Assembly: GCA_958435945.1 (NCBI GenBank)
Contig: CAUBIC010000010.1
Location: 36,284 to 100,283 of the forward strand
Direction of reading: 5' to 3'
DNA from: an uncultured Collinsella sp.
GTDB lineage: Bacteria; Actinomycetota; Coriobacteriia; Coriobacteriales; Coriobacteriaceae
Length of the DNA: 64,000 nucleotides
In this document: one piece after another, positions 44,631 through 52,705 of the stretch
How positions within the stretch are numbered: the stretch's first letter is position 1
Layout: every line of letters starts with the position of its first letter
The notes under the pieces: generated by a model
Told to the model about the DNA's origin: nothing
Database searches by the model: none
Seen by the model: only the letters and a program-made list of their open reading frames with translations
Made by a program: the position numbers and the translations under genes

Positions 44631-46580
44631 ATGAGGAAAACTCACCCCGTCAACGCGCTCAAGAAGCTAGGCATAGGCCTCGCCTTTGGAGCTGCAACCA
44701 TCATGTCCATGCCGACATCTGCGCTCGCCTGCACGCAGATGTACATGGGCAAAAACTATACGGCCGACGGCAATACGTACTACGGCCGCGCCGAGGACTT
44801 TGACAAGCGCTATCTTAAGCACTACGGCATCGAACCTGCCCACGAACCTGGCTTTAAGTACAGCTCGATTGAATCTGCTTTTGAATACACTTCGAACAAG
44901 CCTACCTATCGTTACAGCTATGTACGCGACCACCCCTCCAACTGGATGGGTCGCACCGACGCCTATTCCGAGGCCGGAATCAACGAGAAGGGCGTCTCCT
45001 GCTCTGCCACGCTAAGCACTTCCTATAACGAGGAGGCCGATGCAGCAGACCACATCGATGAGAAAGTGGGTCTGGGCGAGTACAGTTACGGCAGCATCAT
45101 CCTGGGCGAGAGCGCCACGGCCCGCGAGGGCGTCGAGCTTCTCGGCAGACTGATCGATGATCAAGGCGTCTGCACCAACGACCAGATCATCATCGCCGAC
45201 AACAACGAGACCTGGCTGTTCGCCACACTTTCCGCCCATCAGTGGATCGCCATGAAGCTCGCTGACGACGTCGCGTCGCTCAACCCTAATATCGGGAGCC
45301 TCAACTACGATGTTGACCTTGATGACCCCGAGAACTGCCTACACTCCGAGGGCATCGAGTCCATGCCCGTGGAGAAGGGCTTCGCCAAATACTCCGCTGA
45401 CGGCAAATTCGATGTCGCCCAAACGTATGGCGAAAGCCTCGCCGATTCCGGCGTAAACCAGTGGTCCCGCTATGTGCAAGGCCGCGATTATTTTGGTAGT
45501 CAGCTGACCGAAGGCACAGATTACGACATTATCACAGTAAAGAAGGATGGAAAACCTGACCAAAAGGGAGCCATGGTCAGCGAAATCCAGCCCCTGTTCT
45601 TCAGGCCTGGCAAGTCTGGCTGGAGCACCTTTGAGCTGATTCGTGCCTTTGGCAACCGCGGCGAGAACGTCCCTGGCCTCAACGCGAACACTGATGGTGT
45701 TTATTGCATCGGCAGCGAGCGCAACACCGAGATCAACCTCTTCCAGATTCGTCGCGGGTATGACCCCGAAGTCGCTACCATCCAGTGGGAAATGCTCTCC
45801 CGCGCCGCGTACTCCGTCGCCATCCCGTTGTACTCCGCTCTGATAACTGAGGTCAGCCCGTACTTCAGCGATCAGACCGTCTCCTTCGATCACTGCAAAC
45901 AGACTGACGTCGTGTACAACGAGGAGCCCGAGAACTCAATCAACTACGTCCTCATGGACATCAGCTCGCTCTGCTTTGAGAACCCTGACACCCTTGGTAT
46001 CAGCGTCCGTGCCTACCTCGATGCGCTCCAGAACGAGCTCATCGAGCAGAACAAGGAAGTTGACGCCGCCATGCTAGCCGAGACGACCACCGAGGGCCGC
46101 ACTGCCCTGGCCAACAAGGCCGGCAAGGCTGCTACCGAGAACACCTACAAGAAGTGCAAGGCCCTGCTCCAGGAGATGCGCGCCTATCAGAAGGCCGAAA
46201 ACTTCGACCAGCCCTTCACCCCGAGCGACCTGAACACCGAGATCAACGGCCTCAAGGTGTCCATCACCTACGCCAAGGACGCTCTTGCCACCGACCCGGT
46301 AACCCCGGATCAGCCTGGTACTCCTGAGCAGCCCGGTACTCCTGAGCAGCCCGGTACCCCCGAGCAGCCCGCTAAGCCCGAGCAGCCCACCACCAAGCCC
46401 GAGAAGCCTGGCAAGTCGGACACCACGACCACGGTAACCACCAACAAGACGAACACCAAGGGCGGCCTGCCCACCACCGGTGATCGTTTTGATGGCCGCA
46501 TGGTGGCCGCATTCGCCATCGCTGGCGTTGCCGTCATCTCCGCGGGCGGTTACTTCCTCTACCGTCGCAATAAGGAGTAA
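44631..46580 (+). CDS. Cell-wall-anchored C69 family dipeptidase
   Basis: 649 residues. Signal peptide ends ALA before Cys34 (CTQMYMGKNYTADG), which after processing is the N-terminal nucleophile of C69 (PepD-like) dipeptidases; YYGRAEDFD follows. Catalytic domain ~34-480, helical region, then three PGTPEQ repeats (~555-575), a Thr/Lys-rich spacer and a sortase signal LPTTG (613-617), hydrophobic helix and RRNKE. So it is displayed on the surface and probably trims dipeptides outside the cell. RBS GGGAGGG. Confidence 0.93.
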   Translation: MRKTHPVNALKKLGIGLAFGAATIMSMPTSALACTQMYMGKNYTADGNTYYGRAEDFDKRYLKHYGIEPAHEPGFKYSSIESAFEYTSNKPTYRYSYVRDHPSNWMGRTDAYSEAGINEKGVSCSATLSTSYNEEADAADHIDEKVGLGEYSYGSIILGESATAREGVELLGRLIDDQGVCTNDQIIIADNNETWLFATLSAHQWIAMKLADDVASLNPNIGSLNYDVDLDDPENCLHSEGIESMPVEKGFAKYSADGKFDVAQTYGESLADSGVNQWSRYVQGRDYFGSQLTEGTDYDIITVKKDGKPDQKGAMVSEIQPLFFRPGKSGWSTFELIRAFGNRGENVPGLNANTDGVYCIGSERNTEINLFQIRRGYDPEVATIQWEMLSRAAYSVAIPLYSALITEVSPYFSDQTVSFDHCKQTDVVYNEEPENSINYVLMDISSLCFENPDTLGISVRAYLDALQNELIEQNKEVDAAMLAETTTEGRTALANKAGKAATENTYKKCKALLQEMRAYQKAENFDQPFTPSDLNTEINGLKVSITYAKDALATDPVTPDQPGTPEQPGTPEQPGTPEQPAKPEQPTTKPEKPGKSDTTTTVTTNKTNTKGGLPTTGDRFDGRMVAAFAIAGVAVISAGGYFLYRRNKE

Positions 46581-46588
46581 CGTCTTAG

Positions 46589-46640
46589 CTGAGCGGACAA
46601 GGCAGCAATGGCAGCCTCGCCCGCTCAGCCCGCTCTTTTG
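46589..46640 (+). terminator. Terminator of the C69 peptidase
   Basis: CTGAGCGG (46589-46596) is exactly inverted at 46621-46628 with an inner AGG/CCT pairing, followed by CCCGCTCTTTT. Confidence 0.65.
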
Positions 46641-46659
46641 ACCGGCGGGAAACCCACCT

Positions 46660-46682
46660 GAAATCTTTTTAAAAAAGATTTC
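46660..46682. repeat. AT-rich inverted repeat upstream of the Trp leader
   Basis: GAAATCTTTTT-A-AAAAAGATTTC is a perfect 11-base inverted repeat. A TATAGT -10-like box lies at 46704-46709, so the repeat would sit at about the -35 of the transporter promoter and could be an operator. Confidence 0.45.
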
Positions 46683-46767
46683 CCCGCACACACTTCGCTG
46701 TGCTATAGTGCAGCGCAACAGCAACTAGGTGCGACCGCGCCACGGCATCACGAAAGGAGCCACCAAC

Positions 46768-46836
46768 ATGAAGAACACGATGAAGTCTCTCAACAACTGG
46801 TGGTGGCGTGATGCGAATACGATCGGTCGACAGTGA
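46768..46836 (+). CDS. Trp leader peptide of the ECF transporter operon
   Basis: 22-codon reading frame with AAAGGAG eight bases ahead of ATG. Residues 9-16 read NNWWWRDA: three consecutive Trp codons (46798-46806), a composition essentially never seen by chance and typical of actinobacterial trp operon leader peptides. The stop is at 46834. It is followed by an intrinsic terminator (46873-46904), so ribosome stalling at Trp codons should control readthrough into the transporter genes. Confidence 0.85.
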   Translation: MKNTMKSLNNWWWRDANTIGRQ

Positions 46837-46935
46837 GTCCCTCACGCCTGTTTTTGCGCTCTAGGTGATTGGAAGGCCTCCGGTTTCGACCGGGGGCCTT
46901 TTTCTATCTCGAGCCCGATCGCATTCGCATCACGC
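46806..46935 (+). promoter_or_regulatory. Trp attenuator with enclosing long-range helix
   Basis: Competing pairings are visible. CGGTCGA (46824-46830), uncovered when a ribosome stalls on the Trp codons but hidden when it reaches the stop, is complementary to TCGACCG (46886-46892), the loop and 3' arm of the terminator. In addition 46806-46826 pairs with 46915-46935 (20 of 21 positions), enclosing the terminator; this helix can exist only after readthrough. Confidence 0.7.
46873..46904 (+). terminator. Attenuator terminator upstream of the ECF S component
   Basis: AAGGCCTCCGG / CCGGGGGCCTT forms an 11-base stem with loop TTTCGA followed by TTTTTC. It sits between the leader peptide and the S-component gene. 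Confidence 0.85.
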
Positions 46936-46980
46936 GCCTCCGCTTTTCTCTTGCACCCCCATTCCGAAAGGATTTTCACC

Positions 46981-47553
46981 ATGTCTCAGAACACCACCGC
47001 CGCCCAGCCCCGCACCGTCCAGACCGCCGACCGCGGCAAACTCGACGTCCGCGCCCTCGTCCTGCTCGCCATCCTGCTCGCTGCCGGCTTCATCCTCAAC
47101 TTCACCGTCGGCAAGGCCATCTCGGGCATCTCGGGCGGCATGATCAGCCCCGAGTTCATCATCTCGGCCTTCTGCCTCACCATCCTGGTCGTTCGCCCCA
47201 ACATCGGCCAGGCGCTCGTCATTGGCCTCATCTCGGCTGCCGTGATCCAGATCACCACCACCTCGCCGTTTGTCGATTTTGCCGCCGAGGGCATCGCCGC
47301 CATGCTCATGGCCGGCATCGTCAACGCCGCCGGCAAGAACGGTCAGGTCAAGCCCGCCATCGCCATTGTCGCAACCTTCCTGACCACCCTTGTCTCCGGC
47401 GTCATCTTCATGATCATCAAGATGGCCATGCTCGGCGTGGTCGGCGAGCTCGCCGCCGCCATGCTGCCCGTCGTTGCCATGACCGCCGTCTTTAACGCCA
47501 TTCTGGTCGGCGCCCTCTACCTGCCCATCCAGAAGGCTCTTAGACTCAACTAA
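46981..47553 (+). CDS. ECF transporter substrate-binding (S) component, predicted tryptophan-specific (TrpP-like)
   Basis: 190 residues, six hydrophobic segments (ALVLLAILLAAGFILNF, MISPEFIISAFCLTILVV, GQALVIGLISAAVIQ and so on). The N-terminal AxxxA-type helix contacts EcfT in this class. The C-terminal layout (SGVIFMIIKM ... AAMLPVVAMTAVFNAILVGALYLPIQKAL) resembles Bacillus TrpP from memory. Trp specificity follows from this and from the WWW leader upstream. ATG at 46981 follows GAAAGGA. EcfAA and EcfT genes follow. Confidence 0.8.
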   Translation: MSQNTTAAQPRTVQTADRGKLDVRALVLLAILLAAGFILNFTVGKAISGISGGMISPEFIISAFCLTILVVRPNIGQALVIGLISAAVIQITTTSPFVDFAAEGIAAMLMAGIVNAAGKNGQVKPAIAIVATFLTTLVSGVIFMIIKMAMLGVVGELAAAMLPVVAMTAVFNAILVGALYLPIQKALRLN

Positions 47554-47559
47554 CCCGCT

Positions 47560-47662
47560 CGGCTTTACGAGCCACCCCATCTTGGCGTTCATTCGTCGCT
47601 CGCGTACCCAAGTACGCTTCGCTCCTCTTTCTCGCGCCAACCTGGGGCCCCTCGTAAAGCCG
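47560..47662. repeat. Nested intergenic palindrome
   Basis: CGGCTTTACGAG (47560-47571) is exactly inverted at 47651-47662; next inward CCCCATCTTGGCG pairs imperfectly with CGCCAACCTGGGG, and GCGTAC-CCAA-GTACGC closes the centre. It follows the S-component stop immediately. Confidence 0.8.
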
Positions 47663-47692
47663 TCTCCGTGCTTCACCACCAAAAACTGTCCC

Positions 47693-47749
47693 AAACGACT
47701 AGCTTTTGGGGACGTTCTTTAATGACTAGTCGTTTAAGAACGTCCCCAA
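47693..47749. repeat. Interleaved inverted repeats (pseudoknot topology)
   Basis: AAACGACTAG (47693-47702) pairs with CTAGTCGTTT (47726-47735), and TTGGGGACGTTCTT (47707-47720) pairs with AAGAACGTCCCCAA (47736-47749). The order A-B-A'-B' cannot be a simple hairpin. It ends 18 bases before the ATPase start, so it may affect transcription or translation of ecfA. Confidence 0.75.
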
Positions 47750-47767
47750 TGACTATGAAAGGTATCC

Positions 47768-49519
47768 ATGGAAACGATCATCAACGTCGACGATGTCTCG
47801 TTCTCCTATGGCACGCAGACCGAGCAGGCGCTCAGCCACATCTCGCTCAGCGTGAACAAGGGAGATTTCATCGGCATCATCGGGCCCTCGGGCGCCGGCA
47901 AGTCCACGCTTGCCGCCTGCCTGTCGGGCGCCGTGCCCCACCACTACACCGGCACGTTCTTTGGGTCCGTCATGGTCGACGGCCACGACACCTGCGAAGT
48001 CTCGCTCACCGACGTGTCGCAAATCGTCGGCAGTGTGCTACAGGATATCGACACGCAGATGGTCGCTTCGATCGTCGAGGACGAGATGCTCTTTGGCCTC
48101 GAGAACTTTGGCGTTCCCCACGACCAGATCGAGCAGCGCGTGAGCGAAACGCTCGAGACCGTCGGCATCAGCGACCTGCGCGACCGCGAGATCGCCACGC
48201 TCTCGGGCGGACAGAAGCAAAAGGTAGCCATCGCCGCCATCCTCGCCATGCGCCCGCGCGTCTTGGTTCTCGACGAGCCCACCGCGGCACTCGACCCCGC
48301 CAGCTCCACGTTGGTCTTCGAGACGCTGCGTGAGGCAAACCGCGCACTTGAAATCACCATCGTCGTCGTTGAGCAAAAGGTCGCCCTGCTCTCGGAGTAC
48401 TGCAACCGCGTGCTCGTGCTCAACCATGGCGAAATCGCGCTGCAGGGCGAGCCACACGAGGTCTTCGCGCATACCGACGAGCTTCGTGCCATCGGCGTCG
48501 ACTGCCCTCGCGTCACGCGTATCTTCAATAGCCTCGAGGCCGATGGCCTGGTAAGCGGCACGCCCTGTCTGGATGTCGACGAGGCAGAACGCCTAATCAC
48601 GGAAATCGTCGACCCCGACCGTGCGACAAGCGACACCCGGGCGCCCGCAGGCTCCCCGCACGCGCCATCGCTGCGCCCGCATGCGAAAGACGCCGAGCCG
48701 GTGCTCACCTTTGACCATGTCGAATTTTCCTACCCCCATGGAGGCGCCGCCGTTCACGACCTCAACTTGACGCTCTACCCCGGCGAGCTCGTGGGCATTG
48801 TCGGCCAAAACGGAGCCGGCAAAACCACGCTCACCAAACTGCTCACGGGTTTGCTCAAGCCCGCATCGGGCAGCGTACGCGTTACGGGCTTGGACACGGC
48901 ATCGGTTCCCACGAGCCGCATCGCACGCGAAGTGGCAACGCTTTTCCAGAACCCCGACCGCCAAATCTGCAAAGACACCGTGCTCGACGAGGTCGCCTTT
49001 GGTCTAGAACTTGCCGGCATCGACCGCGCCGAAGCCCTGCGTCGCGCCCAGCTCGTCATCGACCGCTTTGGCTTGCCGGCCGACGAGGCGCCCTTCTCGC
49101 TCTCGCGCGGCCAGCGACAAATGGTGGCGCTTGCCTCCGTCGTAGTGGTTGAGCCCAAGATCGTCGTGCTCGACGAGCCCACGAGCGGCCTTGATTACCG
49201 CGAGTGCATGACCGTCATGGAAACGGTGCGTACCATGGCCGAGCGCGGTTGCGCCGTTATCATGGTTTGCCACGATATGGAAGTCGTCTCCGACTTTGCC
49301 GAGCGCATTGTGGTAATGGCCGACGGTCGCATCCTCGACCGCGGCCGCACGCACGAGCTATTCTCGAACATCGATCTCATGCGGCGTGCCTACGTGGAGC
49401 CTCCCCAGGTTATTGAACTCTCGCGCCGTCTGGCATCTTCCGTCTCGCCCGCTTTTGCGCAGGTGAGCGAGGTCACCGATGTCGTTCGAATTGCCAAGGA
49501 GATGGTCCACCGTGGTTAA
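47768..49519 (+). CDS. ECF transporter duplicated ATPase (EcfA-EcfA' fusion)
   Basis: 583 residues with two ABC ATPase domains in one chain. Domain 1: GPSGAGKSTL, LSGGQKQKVAIA, VLVLDEPTAALD; linker ~265-315; domain 2: GQNGAGKTTL, LSRGQRQMVALA (a Ser-Arg-Gly variant of the LSGGQ signature), IVVLDEPTSGLD. Both Walker motifs are intact. Energises uptake by the S component. Its end overlaps ecfT. Confidence 0.95.
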   Translation: METIINVDDVSFSYGTQTEQALSHISLSVNKGDFIGIIGPSGAGKSTLAACLSGAVPHHYTGTFFGSVMVDGHDTCEVSLTDVSQIVGSVLQDIDTQMVASIVEDEMLFGLENFGVPHDQIEQRVSETLETVGISDLRDREIATLSGGQKQKVAIAAILAMRPRVLVLDEPTAALDPASSTLVFETLREANRALEITIVVVEQKVALLSEYCNRVLVLNHGEIALQGEPHEVFAHTDELRAIGVDCPRVTRIFNSLEADGLVSGTPCLDVDEAERLITEIVDPDRATSDTRAPAGSPHAPSLRPHAKDAEPVLTFDHVEFSYPHGGAAVHDLNLTLYPGELVGIVGQNGAGKTTLTKLLTGLLKPASGSVRVTGLDTASVPTSRIAREVATLFQNPDRQICKDTVLDEVAFGLELAGIDRAEALRRAQLVIDRFGLPADEAPFSLSRGQRQMVALASVVVVEPKIVVLDEPTSGLDYRECMTVMETVRTMAERGCAVIMVCHDMEVVSDFAERIVVMADGRILDRGRTHELFSNIDLMRRAYVEPPQVIELSRRLASSVSPAFAQVSEVTDVVRIAKEMVHRG

Positions 49520-50258
49520 CGTCATCGACTACATGCCGGGCGATACGCTGCTGCATCGCCTGAATCCCGTCGTCAAACTGGGCCTCGCCGCCGCCATCAT
49601 CGTCGGCATCTTCTTGTCCGACACCTACGTGGCGCTGCTGGGCTTTTTGGCACTCACCCTTGCGCTGGGTGCCTATGCCGGCGTCGTCGACCGTCTGTTC
49701 TCGCTGCTCAAGTTGCTGATCCCGCTCGCGCTTATCATGCTGGTGCTCCAGCTGGCCTTTATGCGCGATGGCAACGTGGTGTGGGGCTTTATCACCGACA
49801 CGGGCCTCATCACAGGATCGAAGGCCTGTCTGCGCCTACTGGGTGTGGCGTTACCACTCATCCTCATGCTCATGGTGACCAAGCTCAACGACCTTGCCAA
49901 CGCCTGCGTCGAGGTGCTGCACGTACCGTATCGCTATGCCTTCACCTTTACCACGGCGCTGCGCTTTGTGCCGGTGTTTGGTCAGGAGATGAACGCCATC
50001 ATGGAGGCGCAGACCGCACGCGGCGTCGAGTACGACACCAAGAACCCCATCAAGAAGCTTAAGCTCATGCTGCCACTGTGCGTGCCACTGCTCATCTCGA
50101 GCGTGGGCAAGACCGATGCCACAGCCTTGGCGGCAGAACAGCGCGGCTTCTATCTGCGTACGCGCGCCAGCTCGTACAAGCGCTATCCCATCAAGGGTCT
50201 GGACATCGCCGTGCTCATCGTCAGCATCGCCCTCATCGCCATCGGCTTCCTGTTCTAG
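49512..50258 (+). CDS. ecfT: ECF transporter transmembrane coupling component EcfT
   Basis: 248 residues, about five to six membrane helices, with the coupling motifs carrying Ala-Arg-Gly: EAQTARGVEYD and ALAAEQRGFYLRTR. GTG at 49512 with AAGGAG ahead overlaps the ATPase stop by eight bases, so the two are coupled. With the S component and the ATPase it forms a complete dedicated (group I) ECF transporter. Confidence 0.93.
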   Translation: MVNVIDYMPGDTLLHRLNPVVKLGLAAAIIVGIFLSDTYVALLGFLALTLALGAYAGVVDRLFSLLKLLIPLALIMLVLQLAFMRDGNVVWGFITDTGLITGSKACLRLLGVALPLILMLMVTKLNDLANACVEVLHVPYRYAFTFTTALRFVPVFGQEMNAIMEAQTARGVEYDTKNPIKKLKLMLPLCVPLLISSVGKTDATALAAEQRGFYLRTRASSYKRYPIKGLDIAVLIVSIALIAIGFLF

Positions 50259-50286
50259 TTCACCACCGACAGCAACCGCCCAACGC

Positions 50287-50323
50287 AAAAGGCCTCAGCT
50301 CGCACCAAACGAGCCGAGGCCTT
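50287..50323. terminator. Bidirectional terminator between ecfT and racemase
   Basis: AAAGGCCTCAGCTCG / CGAGCCGAGGCCTTT stem with 7-base loop (one mismatch), between convergent genes. Just beyond, ACCTGTC-N7-GACAGGT (50357-50377) forms another short palindrome. Confidence 0.75.
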
Positions 50324-50383
50324 TACTGTTTCACCAGATAAAACCTGCCAAAATTAACCTGTCCCTTTTTGACAGGTCGAAAG

Positions 50384-51130
50384 CTAGAGGCGGTAGGGGG
50401 CGCCGCTGCGGATGATGGATTCGCGCACCAGGACATCCATGGCGTCGAGGGTGATCTCGGGCATCTCTCGGTACTTCTGTAGCACCGAGAGCTCGGTGCA
50501 GGCCAGAATGACGCGGTCGCAGCCGCTACGGGCGAACTCCCACATCACGCGGTCGAACTTATCCATATCGGGCTCACGTCCGGCCTTCACATCATCGTAG
50601 ATAAGCGACATCACATCGTTCTGACGTTTCTCGCTGGGATAGACGACCTCAACACCCGCAGCCTTACATTCGCGGCCGTAGACGCCCGCGCCCACGGTTC
50701 CGTCGGTGCCCATGATGCCAATCTTGTGCACCGGCTCGGCCGGCATACTCAGGTTGGGGTCGAACTCGCACTCCCCCATCACCGCACCAGCCAGAGCATA
50801 GCGCACCGACTCACGCGGCATATGGATAATCGGCACCTTCGTAAACGACTGGATCTGGTCATAGAAGTAGTGTGACGTGTTGCAGGGAATGGCAATGTGT
50901 GCACAGCCCAGCGACTCGAGTGCCTGGGCGCACTCTTTCATGGTCGCCAGCAGCTTAGCATGCTCGCCGGTCTTAATGGCCAACGTGCGGTCGGGCATGG
51001 TCGACTTGGAGAGTACCACCATGTCGATATGTTCCTGATCGCAGGCAGCAGCCGTATGACGCACCACCTGGTCGTAGTAATACGACGTGGCCTCGGCGCC
51101 CATGCCGCCGATAACTCCCAGCTTTTCCAT
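50384..51130 (-). CDS. Aspartate/glutamate racemase family protein, probable aspartate racemase
   Basis: 248 residues from ATG at 51130 with AAGGAGG ahead. KLGVIGGMGAEATSYYYDQV is the typical start; the two catalytic cysteines are in IAIPCNTSHYFYD and RVILACTELSVL. Cytoplasmic, cofactor-independent. It follows an ATP-grasp gene resembling D-aspartate ligase, so it probably supplies D-Asp for peptidoglycan bridges. Glutamate racemase (MurI) is the alternative. Confidence 0.85.
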   Translation of the reverse strand: MEKLGVIGGMGAEATSYYYDQVVRHTAAACDQEHIDMVVLSKSTMPDRTLAIKTGEHAKLLATMKECAQALESLGCAHIAIPCNTSHYFYDQIQSFTKVPIIHMPRESVRYALAGAVMGECEFDPNLSMPAEPVHKIGIMGTDGTVGAGVYGRECKAAGVEVVYPSEKRQNDVMSLIYDDVKAGREPDMDKFDRVMWEFARSGCDRVILACTELSVLQKYREMPEITLDAMDVLVRESIIRSGAPYRL

Positions 51131-51214
51131 CGCCGCCTCCTTGGTGACGCTTGCGCAATTGCGCGTATCATACCCGCGCCCGCCCGATGTAAACCGGACG
51201 GGCGCCGCGCTCAT

Positions 51215-52471
51215 CTACTTGTAATACGTCTTGAACAGCTTAAAGTGGCGCAGCTTGGTGTGCCACATGCGCAGCCAGCGGTTAAAGACAAAGTCGCCCT
51301 TCATAAACGAAGGGTCGGCGCCCTTGCCTTCCTTGTCCAGGCGATGCACCTTAGCGCGCAGCTCGGGATCCTTGACGTACTTGTCGACGACGCCCATGGG
51401 GACGACCATCCACAGCGCCTCGTCCTGCGCCGTCACAAACTCCGGTTCAAACGGGCGGTTGAACACATACTCGTCCACCACATACTTGGCAACGTTAAAG
51501 CCGCTGTTGGTGACGTAGTAGTTGCTGCGGCCTTGGCGCGTGTTGAAATCGAAGAACTTAAATGAGCCGTCGCGCTCGTCGTACTTAACGTCAAAGTTGG
51601 AATAGCCCACAAAGTGAAGGTCCTCGAGCAACTTGCGCACGCCGCCCATGAGCTCGTCATTGGGCTCGGTGATGATACAGGCGTGGTTGCCGACACCGTG
51701 AGGCTGATGCTCCTCGAGCAGCACATGGCCCAGGCACATCATGCGCACCTTGCCGTTGCGGTCGGAATAGCTGGTGAGCACGCGCATGTACTCGTCGTTG
51801 CCGGGCACGCGATCCTGCAAGATCAGGTCGTCGGTGTAGCCGCTGGCATACGAATCGCGAATGACCTGTTCCAGCTCGGCGCGGTCGGCAATCTCATAGG
51901 CCTTCTTCTGGCCCTCGAACTCATGCTGCCACCACATGATGCCGTCAGAAGGCTTCAGAATCATCGGGTAAGGAAAATCGATCTGGTCGAGCACTTCGGC
52001 AGGCGCCTCACCCTGGGCATTAAGCATCGCCTTGGTAAAGGTAAACGTGTGCGGATAGGGCACGCCATGCTTCTCGCACAGCTCGTAGAAGATCTCCTTC
52101 TTCTGGCACTGCTCGAGCATGCTGTAGGGCGCGTAGGGAGCGACGATGTTATCCGCCAGCTCATGAGCATCCTTGGCTTGAGCCACGAGAGCGACATAGT
52201 TATCGCCACAGCCCACAAGGACAATCGTCTTGTCGGCATGCGCTTGGGCAATGCTGTTGACGGTTTTGAGCATCACGGGCATGGTGTCGATATCCACGTT
52301 GGGCGTGTAGTCGATAATCTGGCTGCGGTACGCGGGACCCGTCTGATACTTGCCAAAGACCAGACTCTTGACCTGGTACTCCTCGTAGAAGGCGCGCGCC
52401 ACCGAATAGGCGTTGATGTCGCCACCGAGCAGCACGGGAATGAACTCGCGCTCTGTAAATTGCAATGCCAT
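51215..52471 (-). CDS. ATP-grasp ligase, candidate D-aspartate ligase of peptidoglycan cross-bridges
   Basis: 418 residues. N-terminal pre-ATP-grasp domain (FIPVLLGGDINAYSVARAFYEEY), then ATP-grasp: YPMILKPSDGIMWWQHEF, metal/phosphate region KYDERDGSFKFFDFNTRQGRSNYYV. Size and pairing with an aspartate racemase match the Enterococcus faecium D-Asp ligase/racemase pair, which builds D-iso-asparagine bridges. That role is inferred; other amino acid ligases share the fold. The racemase gene starts 84 bases downstream. Confidence 0.75.
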   Translation of the reverse strand: MALQFTEREFIPVLLGGDINAYSVARAFYEEYQVKSLVFGKYQTGPAYRSQIIDYTPNVDIDTMPVMLKTVNSIAQAHADKTIVLVGCGDNYVALVAQAKDAHELADNIVAPYAPYSMLEQCQKKEIFYELCEKHGVPYPHTFTFTKAMLNAQGEAPAEVLDQIDFPYPMILKPSDGIMWWQHEFEGQKKAYEIADRAELEQVIRDSYASGYTDDLILQDRVPGNDEYMRVLTSYSDRNGKVRMMCLGHVLLEEHQPHGVGNHACIITEPNDELMGGVRKLLEDLHFVGYSNFDVKYDERDGSFKFFDFNTRQGRSNYYVTNSGFNVAKYVVDEYVFNRPFEPEFVTAQDEALWMVVPMGVVDKYVKDPELRAKVHRLDKEGKGADPSFMKGDFVFNRWLRMWHTKLRHFKLFKTYYK

Positions 52472-52705
52472 GGAAACTTCCTATCATGAACTGCCCACAC
52501 AACGGGCGGTTTTTGCGCAGCTGAATTATTCTAGCGTGCCAAGCCGCCGGCGCCCAAAGCTCCACCGTATCTATGGCAATCGACGTAATCGTCCAGCACG
52601 AAGGCCAGCACGAAGACGGCGCTCGCCGTTGTATGACAATGGGCAATGAACCTACCATTGTTGTAGGATTCAGTGTATTGACATCTTCGAGCGAAAGGCG
52701 CACAC

